From Asparagopsis taxiformis (Eukaryota > Rhodophyta > Florideophyceae > Bonnemaisoniales > Bonnemaisoniaceae), in the NCBI GenBank assembly GCA_030407315.1, contig JALQPE010000644.1, positions 1 through 64,000 on the forward strand: a stretch of DNA of 64,000 nucleotides. The letters are read 5' to 3'. The translations under genes and the position numbers were made by a program. This document shows positions 22,260 through 31,827 of the stretch, piece by piece (the stretch's first letter is position 1; the number at the start of each line of letters is the position of its first letter). Under the pieces are notes generated by a model. The model was not told the DNA's origin and did no database searches. It saw nothing but the letters and a program-made list of their open reading frames with translations.

Positions 22260-22526
22260 GTGCCCCACTCGTAGTGACCGTATGGCTCGTACACCGCCCT
22301 GCTTTGTGCTCCCGTCCATATTCCATGAAACACTCACCACCATCGGTCAGCACCACGTGGGCAGCACCTTCTATAGTTCCTTTCAAATACGTTTCTGGAC
22401 TGCTGGTGCACAACAGTCTCAATGTACTACGACGAACACCGTCGGAATATTCAGAAACATACATCATTAAAGCATCGAATGCGACGACTAGACGAATGTG
22501 GAGCAGGAGCGGTTGTCCAAATCTGG
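22260..22526 (+). repeat. Diverged third copy of the dioxygenase-flanking repeat
   Basis: This stretch starts GTGCCCCACTCGTAGTGACC and is a diverged direct copy of about 22654-23072. It shares blocks such as AGCACCACGTGGGCAGCACC. Its divergence contrasts with the near identity of the two inverted copies around the dioxygenase gene. Confidence 0.75.
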
Positions 22527-23112
22527 TGCAGACGGTCGCCAGACTAGTCTAAAATTTGGTAGGGCACTGCAGTAAAACTGATCTAGCAAAGTGCACTTTG
22601 GTAGATCAGTTTTTACTGCAGTAATTTTTGAGCCCAAAAAATTACCAAATTTTATGCCCCACTCGTAGTGACCGTATGGCTCGTACTCCGTCCTACTTTG
22701 TACCAGCGACCTTATGCCATGGGACACTCACCACCACGAGTAAGCACCACGTGGGCAGCACCTTCTATAGTTCGGTGCAATTATGTTTATCGACTATTGG
22801 TGCACAATTGTCTGGATGCATCACGATGACTAGATGTTCAAGATTGTATGAGGAGAGAAGTAGACGGACATAGATGCACGTCATGGTAATACCGGTTCGG
22901 TTTTGAACAGAGCTGCAATGCGCCGTCAATGTTCGTCAACGACCATCCAGCGAAGAAGCGTAGCATTTGGAATGTTTAGAAACATCAGTAAAGCATGGAA
23001 TGTATGAACTTGACGTAGCCTGGGGCAGGAGCGGTTGTCCAAATCTGGAACAGGTGGGCGCCGGACGGGTCTAAAATTTGGTAATTTTTTGGGCTCAAAA
23101 ATTACCAAATTT
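22527..23112 (+). repeat. Left inverted repeat flanking the ParB/2OG gene
   Basis: About 0.58 kb, matched in reverse at 27371-27974. I saw no mismatch in the roughly 420-bp core by eye. The repeat is bounded on each side by a GGTAATTTTT palindrome. The outer palindrome (22551-22653) carries the CTGCAG hairpin insert and the inner one (23073-23112) does not. Confidence 0.88.
22551..22653. repeat. Composite palindrome (CTGCAG hairpin inside GGTAATTTTT palindrome)
   Basis: The left outer arm is shortened (AAAATTTGGTAGGGC), then comes ACTGCAGTAAAACTGATC, a GTGCAC centre, the returning arm GATCAGTTTTTACTGCAGT, and the complete outer arm ending CCAAATTTT. The palindrome at 27903-27942 is the equivalent site in the opposite repeat and lacks the insert. 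Confidence 0.9.
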
Positions 23113-23568
23113 CACGCCCCTTCTTGTACTCTCTTCACGACTGTTCATTGGGTACTGATTGATTTGAACGCAACCGGTGAGTCTTTTGGCGCGTGGGCGC
23201 GAATTTATTCGCACCCCTTCAGTTAACCTTCCAAACGTTACGTCTACACGATTTCCTGTCACTCTCCTCTGCTACTCATCTACTACTCCTTGTAGTACTC
23301 CAGCACCTCAAAGGCAATTCAGATCGTGCATCTCCCTGCTTCAGCCCAACTCCCCCTGCTTTCCAAGCTTCGCTCTTCGCATCTCTCTCTGCTTCTCCCG
23401 CTTTGCATCCATCTGTCTCCCCACAGTGACAGTGTCCCATCCCTCTCTCTCTCTTCAATCCTTGCTCTCCCGTGCCCTCTCTTTCTCTTCACTCCCTGCC
23501 CTTTTCGTGCCCACTTCACCTCTATACACCGTTCAGAGTTCAAGAGCTTGTTTATCCCACCCACAAAC

Positions 23569-26500
23569 ATGTTTCATCGTCAACGCTCTCGTCTCGCAGC
23601 TGCATCTTCCCGCGCTCCAGCTCGGGAGCTGACAGTCCCCGCGATGCCCCGGGCTGGTAGCACGCTTGCGAACTACGAGTTCCGGCAGATGACACTTCCG
23701 ATTGCGGACATTCATGTCACGGAAGAAACATCGCGCGAGGTTGATGAGTCGCATGTAGATGTGTTGTTTCAGAAGATGGTTCTTGAAGGCTTTCAGACCT
23801 CTTCCGTGGGCTCCGTGACTGTCGTTGGTCTAGCCCACGAGTCCGACGAAACACGCTTCTACATCGCGGATGGTCTCCATCGTCGTGGCGCTCTTGTCCG
23901 AGCCAAAGCGGAAGGAGTTGAACGTCTGGCTTCTATTGTGGACAGCGTTCCTGTTCAGGAAGCGTTCAGGCCAGATGGACAAGCCATGACGATGGAAGAC
24001 GTGCTCTACCTGAGTCAGCGGCTGAACGAACTGGTGCACACGGTTTTACCGACCACCATCCGCGACCGTATTCATGCTATCATCAGCATATACAACTGCA
24101 ACTTGAAGTACGCGAAGGAAGGGGAAAGGAAACTCTCCAGTATGACAGCTTCGCAGCTGTGCAACTGGTTCTTCCAGCGTCACTTCAGTGGCATACTCAG
24201 GAAGAGTACGGTGACGTCTATCGTCAATGTGGCTCTGAACATGAGACGTTCACCACGCACGTACGAGGCGTACAAGATGGCCTCTGGTAGGAAGGAAAAT
24301 GAGGTTGGAATCAGCCTTCTAGTGCTGAAGGACACCGCGTTCACAAAGGCTGAGGACCGTGCCAGTGAGCTGATGGTTAGGTGCATTCACTACCGCTCTG
24401 TGAAATTGCTCCAGTCCTTTGGTCGCATCCCAGGTCTCCAGCTCAGGGTGTATCTCAATTACATCAGAGATTTCTACCTGGTAATCCGTGAAGTCGCACC
24501 CAAGGTTGGGATGACTACGGACGAGCTGACAGACCTGGAGGACCTCGAACCGGATGAAACGGACATGATCCCGACCTGGAAATCCGTGTTCAAGCGCATG
24601 GTTCAATATGAAGAACCTGTGCCGAAACAGGAGAAGAACCACGAGCGTCGCCGAGAAGATTTCCGAACCGTCATCCTGCAACGTTTCAACATTGCACCGG
24701 ATCGTGAGACTCCGCCCCCTCCTCCCGGAGCATCTGGCGATGCAGTGCTTGCCACTGCGGCCAGTCAAGGCGCAAAAGATGTGGGGAAGGAGAGCGAGAA
24801 AGCGGCAGAGAGCGTTCCTGCTCCTGCCCCTGTGGCATCAGCCACTCCTCCGAAGTCACCATCACAGGTGACTCGGCAGGCTCGCTCTCCGACCCAATTC
24901 GGGGAGAATATCATGGAACCTCTCCCCGTTCCCCTTCCCTCACAACCCCTTCCTGAGGACGAAATCAATCCGATGGACATTTCTCCTCCTGACTCCCAAG
25001 CCAAGCCGGACTCAACAGCCCGCGCCCCTTCCCCCTCGAAGCCCAACTCTCCTCCCCCTTCCCCCTCCAAACCCAACTCTCCCCCCCCTCCCCCTTCCCC
25101 CTCACAACCCGACTCACCCCCCCGCTCCCCCATGGCCGTCTCCCCACCCACGTCTGCTCCTGTTCCCGACTCTGCTATCGCCACGGAACAGCAGAACCCC
25201 GAAACCTCGGTTGAAGCTTCTCAACCGCAGGGGGGTGGTGGGGGGACAGTAGTTTCACGCTCTGTGCGCATTCCGCCCGATGAAACTACGCCACGCCCCT
25301 TTCCCTGCTCGCTTGGATCACACTGTCGCTTCCCCGGCTATGCCGCTGTGCACAAATGCACAGCGTGCAACATTCAGCCAGTACACAACCTGTGCGACTA
25401 TCCTCGAGTATATCACCTCATCCCCATCAAGTACCTCAACAACGGTGAGCGAGACATGGTGTTCGTCTGCTCCCGTGAGTGCTACGATGGCCGTCAACCG
25501 GATGACCCCCCTTCTTGGACCCCTCCTGCAGGGGTCACGTTACAAGAAGCGTGGGAAGGTGATGCGTACAATCCTTTCGAAAAGGACGCGTCCTCTACCG
25601 AGTCTGCTGAAGAAAAGGATAAGCAGACCGGTGAGGCTCCGCGGAGTACGATGGGAGGGAAGGCGCCCATATCCCGGGAACCAGCCAAGAAAACTGCCTC
25701 TGGAACACCGCGGCGGGGAGAAAAGAGGAGGAGAGAGCCGACCACTCCTCCTCCGACTCGGATGACTCGGTCCAAGACCAGAAGTGCCGCTATCGCAGAG
25801 CAACTCATCGCTCTCGGTAGCCCGTCTTCTCCCCCTGTCTCCCTTCCGCTTCCTGCACAGCCACCCTCATCTGGCGAAAAGGAGCGTGAAGGTGAGATAG
25901 AAGACGGCGAAACCCCTACAAAGACGAAGGTGACTTCCAAGGGGTTTCGGGTACACAGGTATGAGGACGAGCAGCCACCGCCACCTTCCTTTCTCACGGA
26001 GCAGACCACGCTTGCCCAAGCTGCTACGTTCGTGCGTTCAATTTCGGGTCTGCTCCATCCTGAACACCGCTCTGGGTTCATCATGACGAGTGGGGAGGTG
26101 GAGGAGATCAGGGAGGATATCAACTCCGCGGCTGGTGGTACATCCGAGGAGAGGATTGTTTATTGGGAGCGGGCAAGGGCTAGTATTGATTTCGATGGAT
26201 ACATCGTCCTCGAAGACATACTAGGAGCTTCCGATGTACGGTCTGCAATCCACGAACTGCTCTCTGGGTTTGCCCAAAAGTTCGATGACAATGTGGAAGG
26301 GGCGTGGGGCACGATTCTGAACTCCGGTTCAGCTGCCCAGGATGCCCGGGGTGGCGCGTCTCGCCAGCGGTACATGACCCCCCGCTCGGCTGTCATTGAA
26401 GACCTCGACGGGGAGCAATCCATGTCGCTGGCTCATGACAAGGTTTCCGTGGATGTCATCCTCGCAATTATAGCGGAAATGTTGCACTTGGAGGATTCCG

Positions 26501-27105
26501 TTTCATCTTTGAACGGATTCAAGAAAGGCTCCAAGCTGCGCTTTGGGAGGACAGGACTTCGGATGCTCCTGACGGGTTCCAACTGTACTCGTCAGATCCC
26601 GCATCTCGACTTCACGTACCCAGGACCGCCACGCGAGGAACCGAACCGCTATTGTGGGACCCCTGCACCAGACCCAGACTATTCTTTCATAGCTACTGGT
26701 GCAGTTGGGTCCCCAATTCTGGTACGACCGCGGAGTCATGCCTTCCTCAACGCCCCTCGTGATGCCTTCCTGGCTATCTGGCCCCATCTCCATCCAAAAT
26801 TGGTTTGGATTCCACCCTTCTCTGTTCTCGTGACTCGTGGTGACGTAGAGCACGCTGGTGCGGGATGGCAGGATTACGACTTCGTGAAGGACAAAATTTC
26901 TAAGACTGGAGTACAATACGGTCATCACATTCGAGTCCATAGCATGGCTGTACGTGATTCTTCCGAGCTAGTCAATGATCTCGTCTACGCACCGGTGCAG
27001 AGTGACGACCCCAATCGTCTGCCGAAACCTTACGAGTTCGCACACGACTTTGAGTCGGACGATGAGGTACCGGATAGTAGTGAAGATTACATCACAGTTG
27101 AGTAG
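23569..27105 (+). CDS. ParB-like / Cys-rich zinc-finger / 2-oxoglutarate-Fe(II) dioxygenase-like fusion
   Basis: An open frame runs from 23326, but I prefer the ATG at 23569 (MFHRQRSRLAAAS, 1,178 aa) because upstream is a pyrimidine-rich leader. Residues about 40-125 look like a ParB-like N-terminal domain: IADIHVTEETSREV, then YIADGLHRRGALVRA, the G-HR-A signature. A helical domain extends to about 380, followed by a long Pro/Ser linker (about 440-570). Residues about 575-640 form a Cys/His cluster (CSLGSHC, HKCTACNI, HNLC, CSRECY), like a PHD- or MYND-type zinc fold. The C-terminal part (about 880-1130) has HLDF (H1012, D1014), then DVEHAGAGW (H1095) and HHIRVHS. This is the HxD...H...R pattern of Fe(II)/2OG dioxygenases. 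ParB-like domains often accompany DNA methyltransferases in phages; 2OG enzymes oxidise or demethylate bases. A role in oxidising a DNA or histone mark is inference. No introns are needed. Confidence 0.62.
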   Translation: MFHRQRSRLAAASSRAPARELTVPAMPRAGSTLANYEFRQMTLPIADIHVTEETSREVDESHVDVLFQKMVLEGFQTSSVGSVTVVGLAHESDETRFYIADGLHRRGALVRAKAEGVERLASIVDSVPVQEAFRPDGQAMTMEDVLYLSQRLNELVHTVLPTTIRDRIHAIISIYNCNLKYAKEGERKLSSMTASQLCNWFFQRHFSGILRKSTVTSIVNVALNMRRSPRTYEAYKMASGRKENEVGISLLVLKDTAFTKAEDRASELMVRCIHYRSVKLLQSFGRIPGLQLRVYLNYIRDFYLVIREVAPKVGMTTDELTDLEDLEPDETDMIPTWKSVFKRMVQYEEPVPKQEKNHERRREDFRTVILQRFNIAPDRETPPPPPGASGDAVLATAASQGAKDVGKESEKAAESVPAPAPVASATPPKSPSQVTRQARSPTQFGENIMEPLPVPLPSQPLPEDEINPMDISPPDSQAKPDSTARAPSPSKPNSPPPSPSKPNSPPPPPSPSQPDSPPRSPMAVSPPTSAPVPDSAIATEQQNPETSVEASQPQGGGGGTVVSRSVRIPPDETTPRPFPCSLGSHCRFPGYAAVHKCTACNIQPVHNLCDYPRVYHLIPIKYLNNGERDMVFVCSRECYDGRQPDDPPSWTPPAGVTLQEAWEGDAYNPFEKDASSTESAEEKDKQTGEAPRSTMGGKAPISREPAKKTASGTPRRGEKRRREPTTPPPTRMTRSKTRSAAIAEQLIALGSPSSPPVSLPLPAQPPSSGEKEREGEIEDGETPTKTKVTSKGFRVHRYEDEQPPPPSFLTEQTTLAQAATFVRSISGLLHPEHRSGFIMTSGEVEEIREDINSAAGGTSEERIVYWERARASIDFDGYIVLEDILGASDVRSAIHELLSGFAQKFDDNVEGAWGTILNSGSAAQDARGGASRQRYMTPRSAVIEDLDGEQSMSLAHDKVSVDVILAIIAEMLHLEDSVSSLNGFKKGSKLRFGRTGLRMLLTGSNCTRQIPHLDFTYPGPPREEPNRYCGTPAPDPDYSFIATGAVGSPILVRPRSHAFLNAPRDAFLAIWPHLHPKLVWIPPFSVLVTRGDVEHAGAGWQDYDFVKDKISKTGVQYGHHIRVHSMAVRDSSELVNDLVYAPVQSDDPNRLPKPYEFAHDFESDDEVPDSSEDYITVE

Positions 27106-27370
27106 GTAGGATTTCACCTATAGGTTGCTCTCAACTAAAGTTTCTATTGTTTTCTTAATGTTCCTCCATTGCTTCACCTGTAGCATAGTATACTATATAC
27201 TAACAGTATACTCTTCCCCATTGCTTACTGACAACTTGTGACATTCTGTGATCTACGATATTGTTTTCCTCTCAACCCAGACTAACGAGTGCGTATCCAT
27301 GAGCTAAGAGCGCTCCCGACCTCAGCAGTACCTCTACTTTGTCTTTTCCAGCTGCTATTCAGGTCCTAAC
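27106..27370. other. 3' flank of the dioxygenase gene
   Basis: AT-rich noncoding sequence with a small inverted repeat of GTATAC words (about 27188-27212). It probably holds the 3' UTR and polyadenylation region. No gene is seen. Confidence 0.4.
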
Positions 27371-27483
27371 ATTTGGTAATTTTTTGGGCTCAAAAATTAC
27401 TGCAGTAAAAACTGATCTAGCCAAGTGCACTTTGCTAGATCATTTTACCAGTAATTTTTGAGCCCAAAAAATTACCAAATTTT
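27371..27483. repeat. Composite palindrome between dioxygenase and methyltransferase genes
   Basis: Outer arms of about 31 bp (ATTTGGTAATTTTTTGGGCT and onward) surround an inner palindrome, CTGCAGTAAAAACTGATCTA, with a GTGCAC centre. One inner arm has lost a few bases (ATCATTTTACCAGT). Confidence 0.9.
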
Positions 27484-27902
27484 AGACCCGTCCGGCGCCC
27501 ACCTGTTCCAGATTTGGACAACCGCTCCTGCCCCAGGCTACGTCAAGTTCATACATTCCATGCTTTACTGATGTTTCTAAACATTCCAAATGCTACGCTT
27601 CTTCGCTGGATGGTCGTTGACGAACATTGACGGCGCATTGCAGCTCTGTTCAAAACCGAACCGGTATTACCATGACGTGCATCTATGTCCGTCTACTTCT
27701 CTCCTCATACAATCTTGAACATCTAGTCATCGTGATGCATCCAGACAGTTGTGCACCAATAGTCGATAAACATAATTGCACCGAACTATAGAAGGTGCTG
27801 CCCACGTGGTGCTTACTCGTGGTGGTGAGTGTCCCATGGCATAAGGTCGCTGGTACAAAGTAGGACGGAGTACGAGCCATACGGTCACTACGAGTGGGGC
27901 AT

Positions 27903-27942
27903 AAAATTTGGTAATTTTTGTGCCCAAAAATTACCAAATTTT
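27903..27942. repeat. Simple GGTAATTTTT palindrome at outer edge of right inverted repeat
   Basis: AAAATTTGGTAATTTTT and its complement around GTGCCC, with no CTGCAG insert. Confidence 0.9.
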
Positions 27943-28320
27943 AGACTAGTCTGGCGACCGTCTGTAGCTAATGGGGCTTGAATTTAGGTGCAGTGTCTCT
28001 GTATTATTAGTGAAGCTAGCTCAAGGTTGTGGAGATTTTGTTTAATGCACTGTCATGATACAGAATGCGCCCAAGCTGCATACCCGTTCAAAACATTGCA
28101 CCCCTTCACCAATCTTCAACAACAAAACTCCAAACTCTTTCATCATCCCGCGACCCCTCGTCAGAAATCGGGGCTTCCATAAATTCCAATTTCAAATTTT
28201 GCGGGCGCGCGGAAAAATCTCCTTGCCGTCCTGTCAGGCACATGTGCCGGATTGCATTGCAATCTTCTCTACCAATCTATCGCATTCTCTCTTCTCCCTC
28301 GTTCCCGAGCATCCCCTGAA

Positions 28321-31300
28321 ATGGCGCAGCCACAACCCCGGCACGGGCTTGTCGAAACGTACAGCGAAGATGGGCCGATGCATCCATCTGACAAGTACGG
28401 AAACGGAACCATTCTATGGGTTGATCCCGCTCGCGTTGTTTCAATTCCTGCTATCGCAGGGGCTAGCACCCCAGCCTCCGATGTCACATCCGTAGTGCAT
28501 CTGGATTTCGAACGTCTCTATCTGTACGGTAGCATTGCGGACAATGGTGACGTAACCTTGGTGGGAGGCATGGACGTGTGCGAGGAGGTGTGGTCGCGCC
28601 CCCGACGGAACACATCGAGATATTTACTTCGCATGAGCTACGAATCTATTACTACCAAACCACATACGCTTGCCTCTATTCTCTTTCATCTCCTGGAGAG
28701 GGAAAGGATTATTCCGTTCTACGAAAGTGTAGCAATAGTCGCTCACATGCGAGACTGTTGGCATGAAGCTGAGAAGAAAGAGGATCATGTGCCCCTTGCA
28801 GAACGTTCGCTCACAGCGTTTCGAAGGGCTGTGAGCAGTATGTACAAGTTTGACCTGCCAGCGAATGCTTCAATCGTTCTGGATAAATGGTTCTCGTATG
28901 CCTACCATCGTCACACCTTTAACATTGTGCAAGCAGTCCGAAACTTCACCATTTCTGCTGGTGAAGATGGTAGTGTAGATATAGACACACGGGTATGGGA
29001 TCTATTCCTCACGAGCTGTGGGTTGCTGGATTTATCCGTATCCTTCTTTATTCCCGTGTTTGTCCATGAGCGTGATGAGCAATCAGCAGAGGATCCACTC
29101 AAAAACTCTCAGAGTCCTGGACCACCACTTCCAGTTCAGAAAGAGTTCTACACCGAGCATAACTTCTCCCAGTCCGCGATTGGTCGAGATGCCTTCTCAA
29201 GACAATCACTAGCATGTCAATTCTTCGTTTCACAGACCCAGGAGCGCGCTTCGCATCAAGATAGCTGGACAACTCCGAGAATTACCACAACTTTCGAGAG
29301 GGTTGTATTTCTCATGGCATTGATACAAATGGACCGAGACTGGAAGTTGCAGGCAGAATCCCGGCCACGCTCACGTACAAGAACGAGGTCTTCGAATAGA
29401 CCCACGCCGCTTCTCAAGAAGGATAGTCCGTGGACTGCCCAGCGTCTTGGATATGGTATTCATGTGATTCTGAAGTCATGGGATGTATTGGCCAAGTCGC
29501 TAGGGGCTACTAATACCGAGGAGCTCTTGCAACCGTACCTTCTGTACGACCAGAGAGTATTCACGTACCACGTCCTGGACTCGGAAAATAGGGGCTTCGC
29601 ACCGCTTCGAGAGCTGAAGACTTTGTTGCACGGCAGAGGAGCTGTTCGAAGAGTGCAGCACTCGGCAAGCATCTCGAGTGCGGCTGTCCATCGTACGATG
29701 GATAGCCGCACTCGAGATAGCGTACGTACGCTGCTGCAAGATGCTCAGATGCGCCTCTGCGCAACGTCCTTCTGGGAGCACATAATGACGATCTGTCGGC
29801 ACAAAGAATTGTTCGACCAAACCGTTTCTTCACCGCGAGCAATACCTTTCCTACAGGGCTTCCAGGCGTCGACTGGTTCCCCAGATGCTGGGAGGTTTAC
29901 GACTATTCGGGCTCTGGGTATGGTTGAAAGGCAACTCACGGCATTCAGCCTCACAGAAGAGCCACAATCAACGCCCGACCCTAATGAGGAGCTGTTCGGA
30001 GACACTGAGAGAACAGCTTCTCCAGTACGGGATTCTCCGCCCGGCGGGAACGGAACGAGCCCGAATGCTAAACGCAGACGACTAGATGAAAGCCCTTCTG
30101 GTGCAGGAAGCTCGAGCAGGAATAGCGGTAACAGCGGTACCGCCGAAGCGGCCAGAGCTGATATAAAATCCATGCGTGCAGAAGATGAAGTGTTGATTCC
30201 TCCAGAAATGGACAACATGAAAGGATCTGTCCTGCATACTTTCAACTGCAGCTTCAGAGACCTTTTGAAGAACTATGACGCTGTTGACAATCCTCCAAAG
30301 CCGCAAATCCGGGAAGGTGCTCAGTTGGTACTCACTGACCCGCCGTACAATACTAGGCGTATGTCTGGCAGAGGAAACTCTGGTTACGATGTCCTCCGTC
30401 AGGAAGAAATCGAAGACACGGTAGCTGAAATTTCCAAGGTGACGCGCAAGGGTGGTCATGTTCTCATATTCACATCTGCTGCTCTGTTCTACAATTGGGT
30501 ATACGAGCTTCGCAAAGTGAAATACTCTACGGGTAGTCCTATGTTCGCGGTTGATTCGCAGCCTATCGTCTGTACTCGGAGCCCCACCCATTTTACTTCG
30601 CCTCCGTATAGGATTACGACCAGTTTGTTAAATATGGTCGAGCTGGTTGTACATGCTACGAAGCTGGGTAAGGGTAAAGAAGGCTGGGGGATGGTGAACT
30701 ACCGAAATGCAGGATACATCCCTTCTAGGTTCAAGGCTTGGACAAATGTCATCGACAACATCCCGCGCATCAAAGCATCGGAGACAGTGAAATATTTGGA
30801 CAAGGACAAGAAAAAGGTTACGTTGCGCCCCGAGCAGAAGACCGTAGCTCTCATGCAAGAGCTCATTGGACGTTTCTCAAACCAGGGAGACTTGGTCGTG
30901 GACATGTTTGCTGGCACTTTCTCTACTGCAGTTGCATGCCTTACTATGCACCACGGTCAGTACAGGAGGTTTGTGGGGTGTGAGAAGTTCACGGACTGCT
31001 TTGAACTATCCCTTCCTAGAGTCAATCTTGCATTTCTGCAGCAGGTCTCCATTGGGAACTTTGCTCAACAGTCCACGCCCGCCCTGCAGCAGCTGGCCAC
31101 TTCTCAACTCGGAACTTCCGATGACGATTCCCACTCGAAGAACCCCTCCAGTTTACCAAGTTCGACACAACTTCCACCCCACCTCATCAGCTTTCTGACC
31201 GCCATTTGGTGCATCCCAGACCAGCACAATGACTTGATAGACCTTCCTATTCACAAATGGCCACAATCACTGCTGGGCTTGTTGTCCACCATGGATAGTA

Positions 31301-31827
31301 AAACCCTGCTATCAATTGATGCAATGGCACACAATGTATACGTTGCAACTTCAACTATACCTGCAGCTGGTGATGGACTCTTCGCAAGAGTAGATATTGA
31401 TCCAGGAGATATCGTCGGGTACTATTTTGGGGCAGTGGTTTACAAGGATCTCTACCAAGCAAAACTGAAGACGTTTGGTACGGGTCCGACTTCGTTCTCG
31501 ATTGAGCGCTTCCAGAAGTACGCAGTTCAAATCAAGGACCCAAATATCACCTGCTTGCTTCCGTCTACGTCTAGCCGCCCCATCTTCATTGTTCCATTCG
31601 AGTATTGCGCTGCTTCGAAAATCAACGACCCAACGTTCGTGGATCCAGCAGAGGGAACCGATCGCCCGTCGCGAACTGCTAATGTTAGTTTCTCCTCCCC
31701 TGTACAAGAACTCATCAGTGAGAGCTCTGTGTCTAGCTACGAAGTTGTATGTGTTACAGCTAACGAGGCTATCTCAGCTGGATCCGAGCTGTTTATCGAA
31801 TACGGTCATGATTACTTCACTGTCTAG
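28321..31827 (+). CDS. DPPY (beta-class) DNA methyltransferase fused to a SET domain, copy A
   Basis: The frame opens at 28252, but the ATG at 28321 (MAQPQPRHG, context CTGAAATGG) is the likelier start, giving 1,168 aa. The N-terminal region (to about 560) is a conserved helical domain shared with copy B, including EELLQPYLLYDQ and VLDSENRGFAPL. A disordered, NLS-bearing stretch (KRRRLDES) follows. The methyltransferase has motif IV LVLTDPPYNTRR (D673) before motif I, VVDMFAGTF (D861), the permuted order of beta-class amino-methyltransferases. DPPY usually means N6-adenine, less often N4-cytosine. Residues about 1002-1165 are a SET domain: GDGLFA, VGYYFGAVVY, KINDP in place of NHSCxPN, and ELFIEYGHDY. 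SET domains methylate protein lysines. It is unlike the MT-A70 (DPPW) enzymes of most eukaryotes. A 48-bp palindrome lies inside the coding region at 29671. The frame is intact. Confidence 0.85.
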   Translation: MAQPQPRHGLVETYSEDGPMHPSDKYGNGTILWVDPARVVSIPAIAGASTPASDVTSVVHLDFERLYLYGSIADNGDVTLVGGMDVCEEVWSRPRRNTSRYLLRMSYESITTKPHTLASILFHLLERERIIPFYESVAIVAHMRDCWHEAEKKEDHVPLAERSLTAFRRAVSSMYKFDLPANASIVLDKWFSYAYHRHTFNIVQAVRNFTISAGEDGSVDIDTRVWDLFLTSCGLLDLSVSFFIPVFVHERDEQSAEDPLKNSQSPGPPLPVQKEFYTEHNFSQSAIGRDAFSRQSLACQFFVSQTQERASHQDSWTTPRITTTFERVVFLMALIQMDRDWKLQAESRPRSRTRTRSSNRPTPLLKKDSPWTAQRLGYGIHVILKSWDVLAKSLGATNTEELLQPYLLYDQRVFTYHVLDSENRGFAPLRELKTLLHGRGAVRRVQHSASISSAAVHRTMDSRTRDSVRTLLQDAQMRLCATSFWEHIMTICRHKELFDQTVSSPRAIPFLQGFQASTGSPDAGRFTTIRALGMVERQLTAFSLTEEPQSTPDPNEELFGDTERTASPVRDSPPGGNGTSPNAKRRRLDESPSGAGSSSRNSGNSGTAEAARADIKSMRAEDEVLIPPEMDNMKGSVLHTFNCSFRDLLKNYDAVDNPPKPQIREGAQLVLTDPPYNTRRMSGRGNSGYDVLRQEEIEDTVAEISKVTRKGGHVLIFTSAALFYNWVYELRKVKYSTGSPMFAVDSQPIVCTRSPTHFTSPPYRITTSLLNMVELVVHATKLGKGKEGWGMVNYRNAGYIPSRFKAWTNVIDNIPRIKASETVKYLDKDKKKVTLRPEQKTVALMQELIGRFSNQGDLVVDMFAGTFSTAVACLTMHHGQYRRFVGCEKFTDCFELSLPRVNLAFLQQVSIGNFAQQSTPALQQLATSQLGTSDDDSHSKNPSSLPSSTQLPPHLISFLTAIWCIPDQHNDLIDLPIHKWPQSLLGLLSTMDSKTLLSIDAMAHNVYVATSTIPAAGDGLFARVDIDPGDIVGYYFGAVVYKDLYQAKLKTFGTGPTSFSIERFQKYAVQIKDPNITCLLPSTSSRPIFIVPFEYCAASKINDPTFVDPAEGTDRPSRTANVSFSSPVQELISESSVSSYEVVCVTANEAISAGSELFIEYGHDYFTV
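29671..29718. repeat. 48-bp palindrome inside the copy A methyltransferase-SET coding region
   Basis: Arms of 24 bp start ATCTCGAGTGCGGCT and are answered by AGCCGCACTCGAGAT, with the centre TCCATCGT/ACGATGGA and one mismatched pair. It is 16 codons long and keeps the frame (SSAAVHRTMDSRTRD). Confidence 0.95.

Larger units (their letters stand above)
27371..27974 (-). repeat. Right inverted repeat flanking the ParB/2OG gene
   Basis: Reverse complement of 22527-23112. Its inner palindrome (27371-27483) is the composite form with the CTGCAG insert, and its outer palindrome (27903-27942) is the simple form. This is the opposite arrangement from the left copy. Confidence 0.88.

Noticed and set aside
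22628..22873. 81-aa frame that recurs at 27683-27937
   Set aside because: It is the same inverted repeat read twice, including palindrome sequence; no sign of coding.
23177..23632. Long Ser/Leu/Phe-rich frames upstream of the dioxygenase ATG
   Set aside because: Pyrimidine-rich leader read in several frames; a real start at 23569 is more likely.
24765..25184. Minus-strand glycine/glutamate-rich frame
   Set aside because: Shadow of the Pro/Ser linker of the dioxygenase gene.
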